Below, piece after piece: positions 19,096-26,815 of a stretch of DNA of 64,000 nt (position 1 is its first letter; the number at the start of each line of letters is the position of its first letter). The notes under the pieces were generated by a model. It made no database searches and was not told where the DNA came from. It was given only the letters and a program-made list of their open reading frames with translations. The stretch lies in the NCBI RefSeq assembly GCF_018324205.1, contig NZ_AP023356.1, positions 3,055,501-3,119,500 of the forward strand. Reading direction: 5' to 3'. The translations under genes and the position numbers were made by a program. The stretch comes from Actinoplanes ianthinogenes (GTDB taxonomy: Bacteria > Actinomycetota > Actinomycetes > Mycobacteriales > Micromonosporaceae).

Positions 19096-19167
19096 TGGGC
19101 GATACTGGGATCGAACCAGTGACCTCTTCCGTGTCAAGGAAGCGCGCTCCCGCTGCGCCAATCGCCC
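19096..19167 (-). tRNA. tRNA-Val(GAC)
   Basis: A 72-nt cloverleaf on the minus strand has an acceptor stem GGGCGAT pairing with ATCGCCC, anticodon GAC in CTTGACACGG and T-loop GGTTCGATCC. CCA is not encoded. It is the last gene of a Gly-Cys-Val operon and is identical to the copy at 31048-31119. Confidence 0.95.
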
Positions 19168-19180
19168 GCACTGTGATGCG

Positions 19181-19251
19181 AGGTGGAGACGGGATTTGAA
19201 CCCGTGTACACGGCTTTGCAGGCCGTTGCCTCGCCTCTCGGCCACTCCACC
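19181..19251 (-). tRNA. tRNA-Cys(GCA)
   Basis: A 71-nt cloverleaf has acceptor stem GGTGGAG, anticodon GCA in CCTGCAAAGCC, T-loop GGTTCAAATCC and a U discriminator. It is the middle gene of the operon and is identical to the copy at 31133-31203, including the 13-bp spacer to tRNA-Val. Confidence 0.95.
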
Positions 19252-19292
19252 GAGAAGACCGGTGCCCCATGGAACCGGCAACAGCCTCTCCG

Positions 19293-19364
19293 AGCGGAAG
19301 ACGGGATTCGAACCCGCGACCCTCACCTTGGCAAGGTGATGCGCTACCACTGCGCCACTTCCGC
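19293..19364 (-). tRNA. tRNA-Gly(GCC)
   Basis: A 72-nt cloverleaf has acceptor stem GCGGAAG, anticodon GCC in CTTGCCAAGG and T-loop GGTTCGAATCC. It is the first gene of the operon, 35 bp downstream of a sigma-70-like promoter. It is identical to the copy at 31242-31313. Confidence 0.95.
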
Positions 19365-19398
19365 ATCTCACCGCCCGGTTTCCCCGGCGACGAAGGAA

Positions 19399-19428
19399 AC
19401 ATTAGCCGAGCCCCCGACCCGATGCCAA
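19399..19428 (-). promoter_or_regulatory. Promoter of the first tRNA operon
   Basis: On the minus strand, TTGGCA (19423-19428) and TAATGT (19399-19404) are separated by 18 bp, 35 bp upstream of tRNA-Gly. The second tRNA operon has the same arrangement (TTGGCG, 18 bp, TATGGT), which supports the call. Confidence 0.7.
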
Positions 19429-19483
19429 AGCGGGTCCCGGTTCTCCCCGTGATCATGGAAAAAGACCAGGTCAGACGGGCTGT

Positions 19484-19831
19484 TCACTCGACGCAGCGCA
19501 GGGGCACCGACAGGCCGCTGGAGAAGCCCGAGACCGGATACGACCGGGTGGAGACGTAGTCGCCGGCGGTGACCCCGCCCGATCCGGTGACGTCCACGTG
19601 GAAGCGCAGCGTGCAGCGTCCGGCGGCCTCGGCCGGCAACCGGATCTCGAACGGCACGACGCCCTCCCCGCCCGGCAACGGGACCGACTCCCGGATCGCC
19701 TCGGCGACCAGCACCGCGGGCGCGTCGGCACGGAAAGCGTCCTCGGCCCGGGTGATCACCCGGGCCGCGCAAGCCGGTCGATCCCCGGGCGGCAGCAGGA
19801 TCCGCCCGCGGACCACGAACTCACCGGCCAT
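19484..19831 (-). CDS. Small protein with a possible YbaY-like beta-sandwich
   Basis: This 115-residue protein has alternating beta-strand character: VVRGRILLP at the start, a middle ending VPFEIRLP, then CTLRFHVDVTG and a final strand ending CVE. The order of strands resembles YbaY/YscW-type domains, which act as small secretion or envelope accessory modules. The similarity is weak and read only by eye. No signal peptide is seen and two to three Cys residues are present. It stands alone, between the tRNA operon promoter and a small unknown gene, and is probably transcribed leftward from its own promoter. Confidence 0.6.
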   Translation of the reverse strand: MAGEFVVRGRILLPPGDRPACAARVITRAEDAFRADAPAVLVAEAIRESVPLPGGEGVVPFEIRLPAEAAGRCTLRFHVDVTGSGGVTAGDYVSTRSYPVSGFSSGLSVPLRCVE

Positions 19832-19935
19832 CGGATCACCCCCGGACAGCGCCGCAAAGCGTCACCGTCAAGCCTCGCCAGCCCGAGGCCCGGATGGTCA
19901 GTCGGGTCCGTGATCCGACAGGTGATCCGTGATCA

Positions 19936-19959
19936 GATCAAAACCGGTTTTCGGTACGC
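19936..19959 (-). repeat. Recurrent intergenic motif, copy 2
   Basis: On the minus strand this reads GCGTACCGAAAACCGGT then TTTGATC, closely matching copy 1 at 7877-7900, including the GTGCTCA word upstream. It lies in the gap between two small leftward genes. Confidence 0.5.
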
Positions 19960-19993
19960 CCTGAGCACGGCCCGCCCCGGCGGACGAGAACCG

Positions 19994-20182
19994 TCAGTGC
20001 GCGTCGCCCAGCAGGCGGCGCACCTCGGCGACCAGCTCCGCCTGGAACGCCGCCACGCTGCCGTCCACCACCCCGATCCGATAGTCCGGACCGGTCTCCG
20101 GGTCGTCGGCGAGCTGCGCGTCCCGTCGCCCGGCCGATCCGTCGGCGTGGCCGGCGGTGTACGCCACAAATGCTTCTTCCAT
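19994..20182 (-). CDS. Hypothetical small protein, 62 residues
   Basis: This short acidic protein (MEEAFVAYTAGHADGSAGRR, then an FQAELVAEVRRLL amphipathic helix near the end) has a strong ribosome binding site, GAGGAGG, nine bases before ATG 20182. A longer in-frame reading from 20401 lacks such a site and has low-complexity sequence, so the short form is preferred. No family is recognised. There is no membrane segment, so it is probably cytoplasmic. Its neighbours do not hint at a function. Confidence 0.55.
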   Translation of the reverse strand: MEEAFVAYTAGHADGSAGRRDAQLADDPETGPDYRIGVVDGSVAAFQAELVAEVRRLLGDAH

Positions 20183-20411
20183 CACAGGGGCCTCCTCGAA
20201 CACGCGCGCCAATCTCGCATGACTACGGATCACAGGGGGCCATCCGTTCGATCGGTCCGCGCCGGTGAAACGTCCGGCCGGGTCAGCCCGCAGGGCCGGG
20301 CGGCACCGGGCGGCCGGCCGGAACCGGGCGCCGTTCAGATGATCAAGCTCGGGGACCCGCGCGGCTCGGCGAGAAGGCATGCCCGTGATCGGGCCGGTCA
20401 ACCGGGATGGG

Positions 20412-21512
20412 TCACGCGGACGTAGCCGGTGGCCGTCGGCGGGCCGGGAGCGGGCCCCGGTTCCACCACAGGGACAGCCCGGCGCCGGTGACCACCAGCA
20501 GCGCGCCGGCCAGCACGAACCAGAAGCTGACCTCGACGTCCTCCGTGTGCAGGCCGATCTCCTTGGGCAGGTCGGCGAGCACGCCGTTCAGCTCGTCGGC
20601 GTCCTGCGCCTTGAAGTAGCGCCCGCCGGTGAGGTCGGCGACCTGGGTGAGCGCGTCCTCGTCGATCTCCTGGACCCGGCCCCGGCCACCGCCGCCCGGG
20701 AAGCCGCCGGGGAATCCGCCGCCACCCATGAACGAATCGCCGCTGACCTGGTCGGCGGTGCAGACCATCTGGGACGGCTCGGTGGTGCCGAAGCCGATCG
20801 TGAAGACCCGCACCCGACGCGCCGCCGCCTGCTCGGCGGCGGTCACCGGGTCGACGCCGGTGGTGTTCGAGCCGTCGGTGAGCACCACGATGGTGTCCGG
20901 CTCGTAGGCGCCCGGCGCGTTCGGGCCGGGCGCGGCGTCGCCCAGGTCCACCCCGGTGGTGGCGACGTCCGGGTTCATCTCCGCGATCGCGTCGATCGAG
21001 GTGAGGATGGCCTGGCCGATCGCGGTGCCGCGGGCGGTCTTCAGGGTGTCGATCGCGTCGAGCAGCTGGTCCTTGTCGGTGGTCGGGGTGACCAGCAGGC
21101 CGGCGATGCCGGAGAACGCGACCAGCCCGATCTTGGTGCCGTCGTCCTGCGACTCGACGAACTCGCGGGCCGCGTCGGTCGCCGCGGCCAGCCGGTTGGG
21201 CTGCACGTCGGTGCTGCACATCGAGCCGGAGACGTCGATGGCCAGCAGGATCGAGGTGTTGTTGGCCGGCACCGCGACCCGGGCCTGCGGCCGGGCCAGG
21301 GCGCCGGCCAGCGCCAGCAGGCCGGCCAGGAAGAGGTGGACCGGGACGCGACGGCGCCAGGCGGACCGCCCGGGCAGCGCGGCCCGGATCAGCGCCACGC
21401 TGGAGACGGTCACGGCGGTGCGTTTCCGGCGCCGGTTCAGCCACCAGCGGGCGGCCAGCAGCAGCGGGACGACCAGGAGTGCGGCCAGCGCCCACGGCCA
21501 GTGGAACGACAT
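20412..21512 (-). CDS. VWA-domain membrane protein (BatA/BatB-like)
   Basis: This 366-residue protein has two N-terminal membrane segments (about 8-22 and 58-74), a von Willebrand A domain with an intact metal site DVSGS (Asp93, Ser95, Ser97) and a C-terminal membrane segment (about 330-350). A Gly-rich insertion (GGGGFPGGFPGGGGRGR) sits inside the VWA domain. It ends the MoxR-DUF58-VWA-VWA operon, and its ATG overlaps the upstream stop (TGATG). MoxR/VWA operons are thought to act like metal-binding chaperone or stress-envelope complexes. The exact role is unknown. Confidence 0.85.
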   Translation of the reverse strand: MSFHWPWALAALLVVPLLLAARWWLNRRRKRTAVTVSSVALIRAALPGRSAWRRRVPVHLFLAGLLALAGALARPQARVAVPANNTSILLAIDVSGSMCSTDVQPNRLAAATDAAREFVESQDDGTKIGLVAFSGIAGLLVTPTTDKDQLLDAIDTLKTARGTAIGQAILTSIDAIAEMNPDVATTGVDLGDAAPGPNAPGAYEPDTIVVLTDGSNTTGVDPVTAAEQAAARRVRVFTIGFGTTEPSQMVCTADQVSGDSFMGGGGFPGGFPGGGGRGRVQEIDEDALTQVADLTGGRYFKAQDADELNGVLADLPKEIGLHTEDVEVSFWFVLAGALLVVTGAGLSLWWNRGPLPARRRPPATSA

Positions 21513-22480
21513 CACACGATCCTTCCGTGCCAGCGGGAGCCGAGCAGGCCGCCGAGCGCGAGCAGCAGCAGCGCGGCCCCGGCGAACGGGGCGGTCAGCT
21601 CCAGCGGCTCCTTCTTCGTGGTCAGGCGCAGGTCGATCGACTTGGTGGTGTCGTTGAGCGTGTCCGAGTCACCGGCCGCGTGGTACGACCCGCCGGTGAC
21701 CTGCGCGACCGCGGTCAGCGTGCTCTCGTCCAGTGCGGTGTTCAGCTGGTAGCCGTCGACCTCGACGGGCACGCCGCGGGCGGTGCCGACGCCGACGGTC
21801 TGAATCCGCACCCCGGCTGCGGCGGCCAGCTCGGCGGCGGCCTCGACGTCCGGCCCGCCGGTGTTCTCGCCGTCCGAGAAGATCACGATGGTGGCCGACG
21901 GCCAGTAGCCGAGCGTGCTGGTGTCCGGCGCCGCGCCGTTCTCCGGCAGGCTGACCGGTTTGCCGGTGATGGTGCCCAGCCCGACCAGGATGGCCTGACC
22001 GAGCGAGGTGCCGCCGCTGGGCCGCACCCGCCCGATGGCGGCGGCCGCGGCGGCATGGTCGTCGGTCGGTGCCTGGGTGAGCAGCGCGGTGTCACCGAAG
22101 ACCAGCACCCCGACGTCCACACTGTCCGGCTGCGCCTCGACGAACTGGGTCGCGGCGGCCTGGGCGGCGGCCAGCCGGGTCGGCGTCACGTCGGTGGCGG
22201 CCATGCTGTTCGAGATGTCGAAGGCCAGCAGCACGGTGCCGGAGACTCGTGGCACGGCGACCTGCGCCTGCGGCCGGGCCAGCCCGACCAGGAGGATGGG
22301 CAGGGCGGCGAGCAGCAGGGCGTACGGCAAATGGCGCCGCAGGCCCCCGCCCACCAGCGTGCCGAAACCGGCGGATCTCAGCGCCGCGGAGCGGCGGCGT
22401 TGCAGCGCGACGTACGCGGCGATCGCGCCGCCGGTCGCCAGCGCCGCGACCACCAGGACCAGCGGATAATGAAAGCTCAT
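21512..22480 (-). CDS. VWA-domain membrane protein (BatA-like)
   Basis: This 322-residue paralogue of the next gene has helices near 8-26 and 52-68, a VWA domain with intact metal site DISNS (Asp88, Ser90, Ser92) and a C-terminal helix before RWHGRIV. Both genes begin MSFH-P, so they arose by tandem duplication. The ATG at 22480 overlaps the DUF58 stop by four bases (ATGA), and its own stop overlaps the next start. The two VWA proteins probably form a membrane pair acted on by the MoxR ATPase. Confidence 0.87.
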   Translation of the reverse strand: MSFHYPLVLVVAALATGGAIAAYVALQRRRSAALRSAGFGTLVGGGLRRHLPYALLLAALPILLVGLARPQAQVAVPRVSGTVLLAFDISNSMAATDVTPTRLAAAQAAATQFVEAQPDSVDVGVLVFGDTALLTQAPTDDHAAAAAAIGRVRPSGGTSLGQAILVGLGTITGKPVSLPENGAAPDTSTLGYWPSATIVIFSDGENTGGPDVEAAAELAAAAGVRIQTVGVGTARGVPVEVDGYQLNTALDESTLTAVAQVTGGSYHAAGDSDTLNDTTKSIDLRLTTKKEPLELTAPFAGAALLLLALGGLLGSRWHGRIV

Positions 22481-23385
22481 CGGCGCACCTGCCCGGCGGT
22501 CCGCACCATCTGGACCAGGGCGGAGAGCAGGTCCTGGTCGGTGGTGATCCGGTGGGCGGCGACCCCGGCCCGGCGCATCGCGTCGGCCAGCTCGGCCTCG
22601 CGGGCGTCGACCTGGCCCGCCAGGCGGCCGCGCAGCAGCGGGTCGCTGGTGTCGACCAGCAGTTGCTCGCCGGTCTCGGCGTCCTCGACCAGGATCAGCC
22701 CGAGGTCGGGCAGGTCCAGCTCGGCCGGGTCGACGATCCGGATGACCACCACCTCGTGCCGGTGGGTGAGCATGCCGAGCGGGCGGTCCCAGCCCGGGTC
22801 GCCGATGAAGTCGGACATCAGGAAGATCAGGCTGCGCCGGGTGGCGGTGGTCTTCGCGGCCAGGTGGAACATCGCGGACAGGTCGGTGGTGGCGGCCGGC
22901 CGCCCGGACCTCGCCGGCTTCGCCGCCGCCGGGGACGGTTTCAGCAGTTCCTGGGCGATGCGCAGGATCTGGTCGCGGCCGGTGCGCGGCGGGATGACCC
23001 GCTGCACGGCGTTGTCGAACAGGATCGCGCCCACCCGGTTGCCGCCCTGCGACACCAGTTTGGCCAGGCTGACCGCCAGCTCGGTGGCGACCGAGTCCTT
23101 GCCCTCGTGCGCGCCGAACCGCATCGAGGCCGACTTGTCCACCACCAGCCACGCGGTGAGCTCACGGTCCTCGGTGTACTGCCGGACGAACGGCTCGTCC
23201 AGGCGCGCCGTCACGTTCCAGTCGATGTGCCGGACGTCGTCCTCCGGCGTGTAGGCGCGCAGGTCGGTGAAGTCGATCCCGGCGCCGTGCCAGACCGTGC
23301 GGTAGCTGCCCTGCAACCGCCCGTCGAGGCGGCGGCCGAGCCGCCACTCCAGGCGCCGCAGCAGCCGTTCGGGAGGGCCGCTCAT
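22477..23385 (-). CDS. DUF58 protein of a MoxR/VWA operon
   Basis: This 302-residue DUF58 protein has a degenerate VWA-like fold. The conserved N-terminal block is HGAGIDFTDLRAYTPEDDVR followed by HIDWN, and VVDKSASMRFG marks the VWA-like part. DUF58 proteins accompany MoxR ATPases and are thought to be adaptor or substrate proteins. No membrane segment is seen. The ATG at 23385 has GGAGGTG upstream and overlaps the stop of the 52-codon repeat reading frame, so its translation is probably coupled to that frame. Confidence 0.9.
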   Translation of the reverse strand: MSGPPERLLRRLEWRLGRRLDGRLQGSYRTVWHGAGIDFTDLRAYTPEDDVRHIDWNVTARLDEPFVRQYTEDRELTAWLVVDKSASMRFGAHEGKDSVATELAVSLAKLVSQGGNRVGAILFDNAVQRVIPPRTGRDQILRIAQELLKPSPAAAKPARSGRPAATTDLSAMFHLAAKTTATRRSLIFLMSDFIGDPGWDRPLGMLTHRHEVVVIRIVDPAELDLPDLGLILVEDAETGEQLLVDTSDPLLRGRLAGQVDAREAELADAMRRAGVAAHRITTDQDLLSALVQMVRTAGQVRR

Positions 23386-23540
23386 CGCGCCACCTCCGCT
23401 CCGCTCCGGCGCCGCGATGAGCTGACAACTGTGCCCATGGACTCGCTCGCAAGCTCACTCACCGGCGCCACCTCCGCTCCGCTCCGGCGCCGCGATGAGC
23501 TGACAACTGTGCCCATGGACTCGCTCGCAAGCTCACTCAT
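23382..23540 (-). CDS. 52-codon reading frame of two 26-residue repeats, coupled to DUF58
   Basis: Between the MoxR stop and the DUF58 start, a frame begins at ATG 23540, five bases after the MoxR stop, and ends at a TGA that overlaps the DUF58 ATG. It encodes MSELASESMGTVVSSSRRRS plus GAEVAP, then the same 26 residues again (from a GTG codon) ending in Arg. It is created by a 78-bp tandem duplication. Whether the peptide is functional is unknown; it may only carry ribosomes to the DUF58 start. I recall similar start-proximal words in related genomes but cannot check that here. Confidence 0.5.
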   Translation of the reverse strand: MSELASESMGTVVSSSRRRSGAEVAPVSELASESMGTVVSSSRRRSGAEVAR

Positions 23541-23542
23541 CG
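23387..23542. repeat. 78-bp perfect tandem duplication
   Basis: Two adjacent 78-bp copies occupy 23387-23464 and 23465-23542. They differ at only a few bases at the copy ends: where one copy carries ATG (minus strand) at its start, the other has GTG. Each copy contains, on the minus strand, a start-codon region and the GGAGGTGGCGC ribosome binding site used by the DUF58 gene. The period is a multiple of three, so the reading frame passes through both. Confidence 0.9.
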
Positions 23543-23545
23543 GGC

Positions 23546-24538
<993 letters not shown>

Positions 24539-24575
24539 GAGTCCGTCCCTCGGTTCGGTTGTGCTTGTCGTGCCG

Positions 24576-25433
24576 TCACAGCGGCGGCGCCCGGCCGGGG
24601 CCGTTGTCACCGCCGCCCAGGGCCGCGCCGATCGGCACGGCGAACCCGATGCCGATGAAGGTGCCGGCGTCGGTCGGGTTCGCCAGGGCCACCACGATGC
24701 CGACCACCTGGCCCTGGTCGTTGATCAGCGGGCCGCCGGAGCTGCCCGGGTTGACCGCCGCGTCGAACTGGATCAGCCCGGCGATGTCGTTCTGCCTGTC
24801 CCGGCTCAGCTTGCGGTCGAGGCCGGAGACGACGCCGCTGGTGGTGGACGCGGTCAGGCCGAGCGGGTTGCCGATCGCCACCACCGGGTCGCCGACCTCG
24901 ACGCCGCCGCCGAGCACCGCGGGGACCAGCGTCCCGGGCAGTTTCTCCGGGGTCAGGGTGGCGATGTCCAGCGCCGGGTTCCGGGCGGTGACCTTGGCGG
25001 ACGAGGTGGTGCCGTCGGTGTAGGTCAGCGTGATCGTCTCGGCGCCGTCGACCACGTGGAACGCGGTCAGCACGGAGCCGTCCTCGTTCGCGATCACGCC
25101 GGTGCCGGTGGCCGACTCGGCGGCCTGTTTCGCGTCGTGGCCGGTGGTCTGGATCAGCACCACCGACGGGAGCACCGTCTGGTAGACCTCGCTGACGGTG
25201 AGCGGGCCCGGGGACGCGGACGGGGAGGGTTTGACGGCGGCTTTCGGCTCGGTGTCGTCACCGCCGCGGGTGAACGCCACCCAGGTGATCACCACGGCCC
25301 AGACCGCGATCAGGGCGATCAGTGCCCGGCGGCGTCGCACGGGAGTGTTAAGGCTGCTCAGACGGCTTGGGGTCGGCTCCTCCACGGCCGGCTCCGGTGG
25401 GTCGGAGCCGTCCGGCCGGAGCACGGTCATCAC
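24576..25433 (-). CDS. Membrane-anchored trypsin-like serine protease (HtrA-type, no PDZ)
   Basis: This 285-residue protein has a short cytoplasmic N-terminus, one membrane helix (about 37-54), a Pro/Ser linker and an S1C protease domain. The catalytic triad is His126 (TAFHVVDG), Asp156 (ALDIATL) and Ser232 (NPGSSGGP). It ends without a PDZ domain, so it is shorter than typical DegP-like enzymes. It is probably an extracytoplasmic quality-control or signalling protease. It lies just upstream of the MoxR gene in the same direction and may be co-transcribed with it. Two ATGs at the start (25433, 25430) are both possible. Confidence 0.88.
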   Translation of the reverse strand: MMTVLRPDGSDPPEPAVEEPTPSRLSSLNTPVRRRRALIALIAVWAVVITWVAFTRGGDDTEPKAAVKPSPSASPGPLTVSEVYQTVLPSVVLIQTTGHDAKQAAESATGTGVIANEDGSVLTAFHVVDGAETITLTYTDGTTSSAKVTARNPALDIATLTPEKLPGTLVPAVLGGGVEVGDPVVAIGNPLGLTASTTSGVVSGLDRKLSRDRQNDIAGLIQFDAAVNPGSSGGPLINDQGQVVGIVVALANPTDAGTFIGIGFAVPIGAALGGGDNGPGRAPPL

Positions 25434-25505
25434 GGCACGACCGCCACACTCAACATTTCTTGACGCTACAAGCGATTTCTAAGAATTCCCCATGAGTGCC
25501 CTAAT

Positions 25506-25519
25506 GGTTTCCGGTACGC
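25506..25519 (-). repeat. Recurrent intergenic motif, partial copy 3
   Basis: On the minus strand this reads GCGTACCGGAAACC, a 14-base match to the core of the motif at 7877, 19936 and 26797. It lies in the divergent gap between the protease gene and the Gly-rich membrane protein gene. Confidence 0.35.
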
Positions 25520-25664
25520 AAGATCCGCCATCGCCCTGCAAATCGGGTATATCGCTTCGTTATCTGTGATCCCCGGCTTTGACAGCGGACGCCTGCATCG
25601 GCGACAGGATTCCCACAGTCCGGCTGGTGACGCTGGGTTTCCCGACGAGCTGAGGAGCCATCCG

Positions 25665-26186
25665 ATGACCAAGCCCGAGGACGCCACCGCGCCGGTCAGC
25701 ACCCTTCCCCCGCGTGACCCGTGGTCCGAGCCCGCCACGGCGGCGGCCGAGCCCGCCGAGGTCGTGCCGACCGCTCCGGAATGGACGCGAACCGGCCCGA
25801 TCCTGGAGATCGGCGGCGCCGCGCAGCCGGCCGGGACCTGGACGCCACCGGCCGCCACCACCGCGAAGCGCAGGAGGCCCCGTAGCCCGAGGACCATCCT
25901 GATCGCCGCGGTGCTGGCCACCGCGGTCGCCAGCTCCGGGATCACGGCCGGAGTCATGGCCGCGACCGGCGGCACCGGCTCGGCCGGTGTCACCCAGCAG
26001 CAGGGCGGCGGGCCCGGTGGCGGTGGCATGCCGGGCGGCGGCTTCGGCGGCGGCATGCCCGGCCAGGACGGCCAGAGCGACCAGTCCGGGCAGTCGGGTC
26101 GGACCGGGCCGCAGGGCGGCACCCAGGACCAGGGCAGCACGCAGGACGACGCGGCCACCGGCGCCACCGGTACGACCGGCACCTGA
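25665..26186 (+). CDS. Gly/Gln-rich single-span membrane protein, hypothetical
   Basis: This 173-residue protein has a Pro/Ala/Thr-rich cytoplasmic N-terminus, a basic stretch (KRRRPRSPR, about 69-77), one membrane helix (about 78-100) and an extracytoplasmic tail of low complexity: GGG/GM repeats, then Gln/Ser/Asp-rich and Thr/Gly-rich segments. ATG 25665 follows GAGGAG by nine bases. N-termini and helices like this often precede an S1C protease domain in actinomycetes, so it may be a relative of the divergent protease that lacks the catalytic domain. That idea is an inference. A hairpin terminator follows. Confidence 0.6.
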   Translation: MTKPEDATAPVSTLPPRDPWSEPATAAAEPAEVVPTAPEWTRTGPILEIGGAAQPAGTWTPPAATTAKRRRPRSPRTILIAAVLATAVASSGITAGVMAATGGTGSAGVTQQQGGGPGGGGMPGGGFGGGMPGQDGQSDQSGQSGRTGPQGGTQDQGSTQDDAATGATGTTGT

Positions 26187-26194
26187 CCGGACGC

Positions 26195-26223
26195 GGAGGC
26201 GCGCTCGCGGCGGGCGCGCCTCC
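26195..26223 (+). terminator. Hairpin terminator after the Gly-rich protein gene
   Basis: A perfect 10-bp stem (GGAGGCGCGC and its complement) with a 9-nt loop begins eight bases after the stop codon. It has no U-tract. Confidence 0.6.
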
Positions 26224-26277
26224 TGGCTGTTCGACCGAGCCGAACTGGCCGTCGGGACGACCGCGAGGGGTCGAGGA

Positions 26278-26326
26278 GATCATTAGTCTGCTTTTTTAAA
26301 CTTAAATAAATTACTGGAGTGCCGCC
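26278..26326 (+). promoter_or_regulatory. AT-rich patch upstream of the PY-repeat protein gene
   Basis: A short stretch (TCTGCTTTTTTAAACTTAAA, then TAAATTACTGG) is strikingly AT-rich against the surrounding G+C-rich DNA and sits directly before the GTG start at 26327. It probably contains the promoter, with TAAATT or TTAAAT as the -10 element, and ends in a GGAG ribosome binding site. Confidence 0.45.
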
Positions 26327-26746
26327 GTGTCCCACCCGATTCCGCCCGATGACCCGCCCCCGTACGGCGGCTACGCACCCCCGCCCGGTTACTCGCCGGC
26401 ACCCGGATATCAGGCGCAGCAGTACCCGCCGCAATACGGCGCTCCCCCGGTCCCCGGGTATCCGCAGCAATACCCGCCGCAGCCGTATCCAGCACAGCAC
26501 TATCCGCCGCAGCCGTATCCGGCCCAGCAGTACCCGCACCAGCCCTACCCGCCGCAGTACGCCGCGCCGGCGCCGCAGATCGTGATCCAGAACAACACCA
26601 GCGCCATGGCCTTCGCGCACGGTTACGGGCTGCGCAAACGGAACTCCGTCGGCGTGCACATCCTGTTGGCCCTGTTCACGTACGGCCTGGGGAACATCGT
26701 CTACGCCTGGTACGTCTACGACTGGAACCGCAGGCGAGGCCTCTGA
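26327..26746 (+). CDS. Pro/Tyr/Gln-rich repeat protein with C-terminal membrane helix
   Basis: The N-terminal ~80 of 139 residues are low complexity, built from QQYPPQPYPAQ-type units. Then come a short conserved-looking part (PQIVIQNNTSAMAFAHGYGL), a basic KRN stretch and a hydrophobic segment (VGVHILLALFTYGLGNIVYAWYV, about 107-129). The layout matches small actinobacterial membrane proteins with a Pro/Tyr-rich tail that may mediate protein clustering. The GTG start follows GGAG. An AT-rich promoter patch precedes it and a bidirectional terminator follows. Confidence 0.75.
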   Translation: MSHPIPPDDPPPYGGYAPPPGYSPAPGYQAQQYPPQYGAPPVPGYPQQYPPQPYPAQHYPPQPYPAQQYPHQPYPPQYAAPAPQIVIQNNTSAMAFAHGYGLRKRNSVGVHILLALFTYGLGNIVYAWYVYDWNRRRGL

Positions 26747-26765
26747 TCGACGGCGGGCGCCGGCG

Positions 26766-26792
26766 CAGGCGCGTCCACCGTGGACGCGCCTG
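26766..26792. terminator. Bidirectional terminator between convergent genes
   Basis: A perfect 12-bp stem (CAGGCGCGTCCA and its complement) with a 3-nt loop lies between the PY-repeat gene and the styrene-monooxygenase-like gene, whose 3' ends face each other. Confidence 0.65.
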
Positions 26793-26796
26793 GCGG

Positions 26797-26815
26797 GCGT
26801 ACCGGAAACCGGTCT
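26797..26815 (+). repeat. Recurrent intergenic motif, copy 4
   Basis: This reads GCGTACCGGAAACCGGTCT, the closest form to the inverted-repeat core. Its end overlaps the stop codon of the convergent styrene-monooxygenase-like gene. Confidence 0.5.

Noticed and set aside
20197..20411. Extended start for the 62-residue hypothetical gene
   Set aside because: The longer reading lacks a ribosome binding site, while ATG 20182 has GAGGAGG at good spacing.
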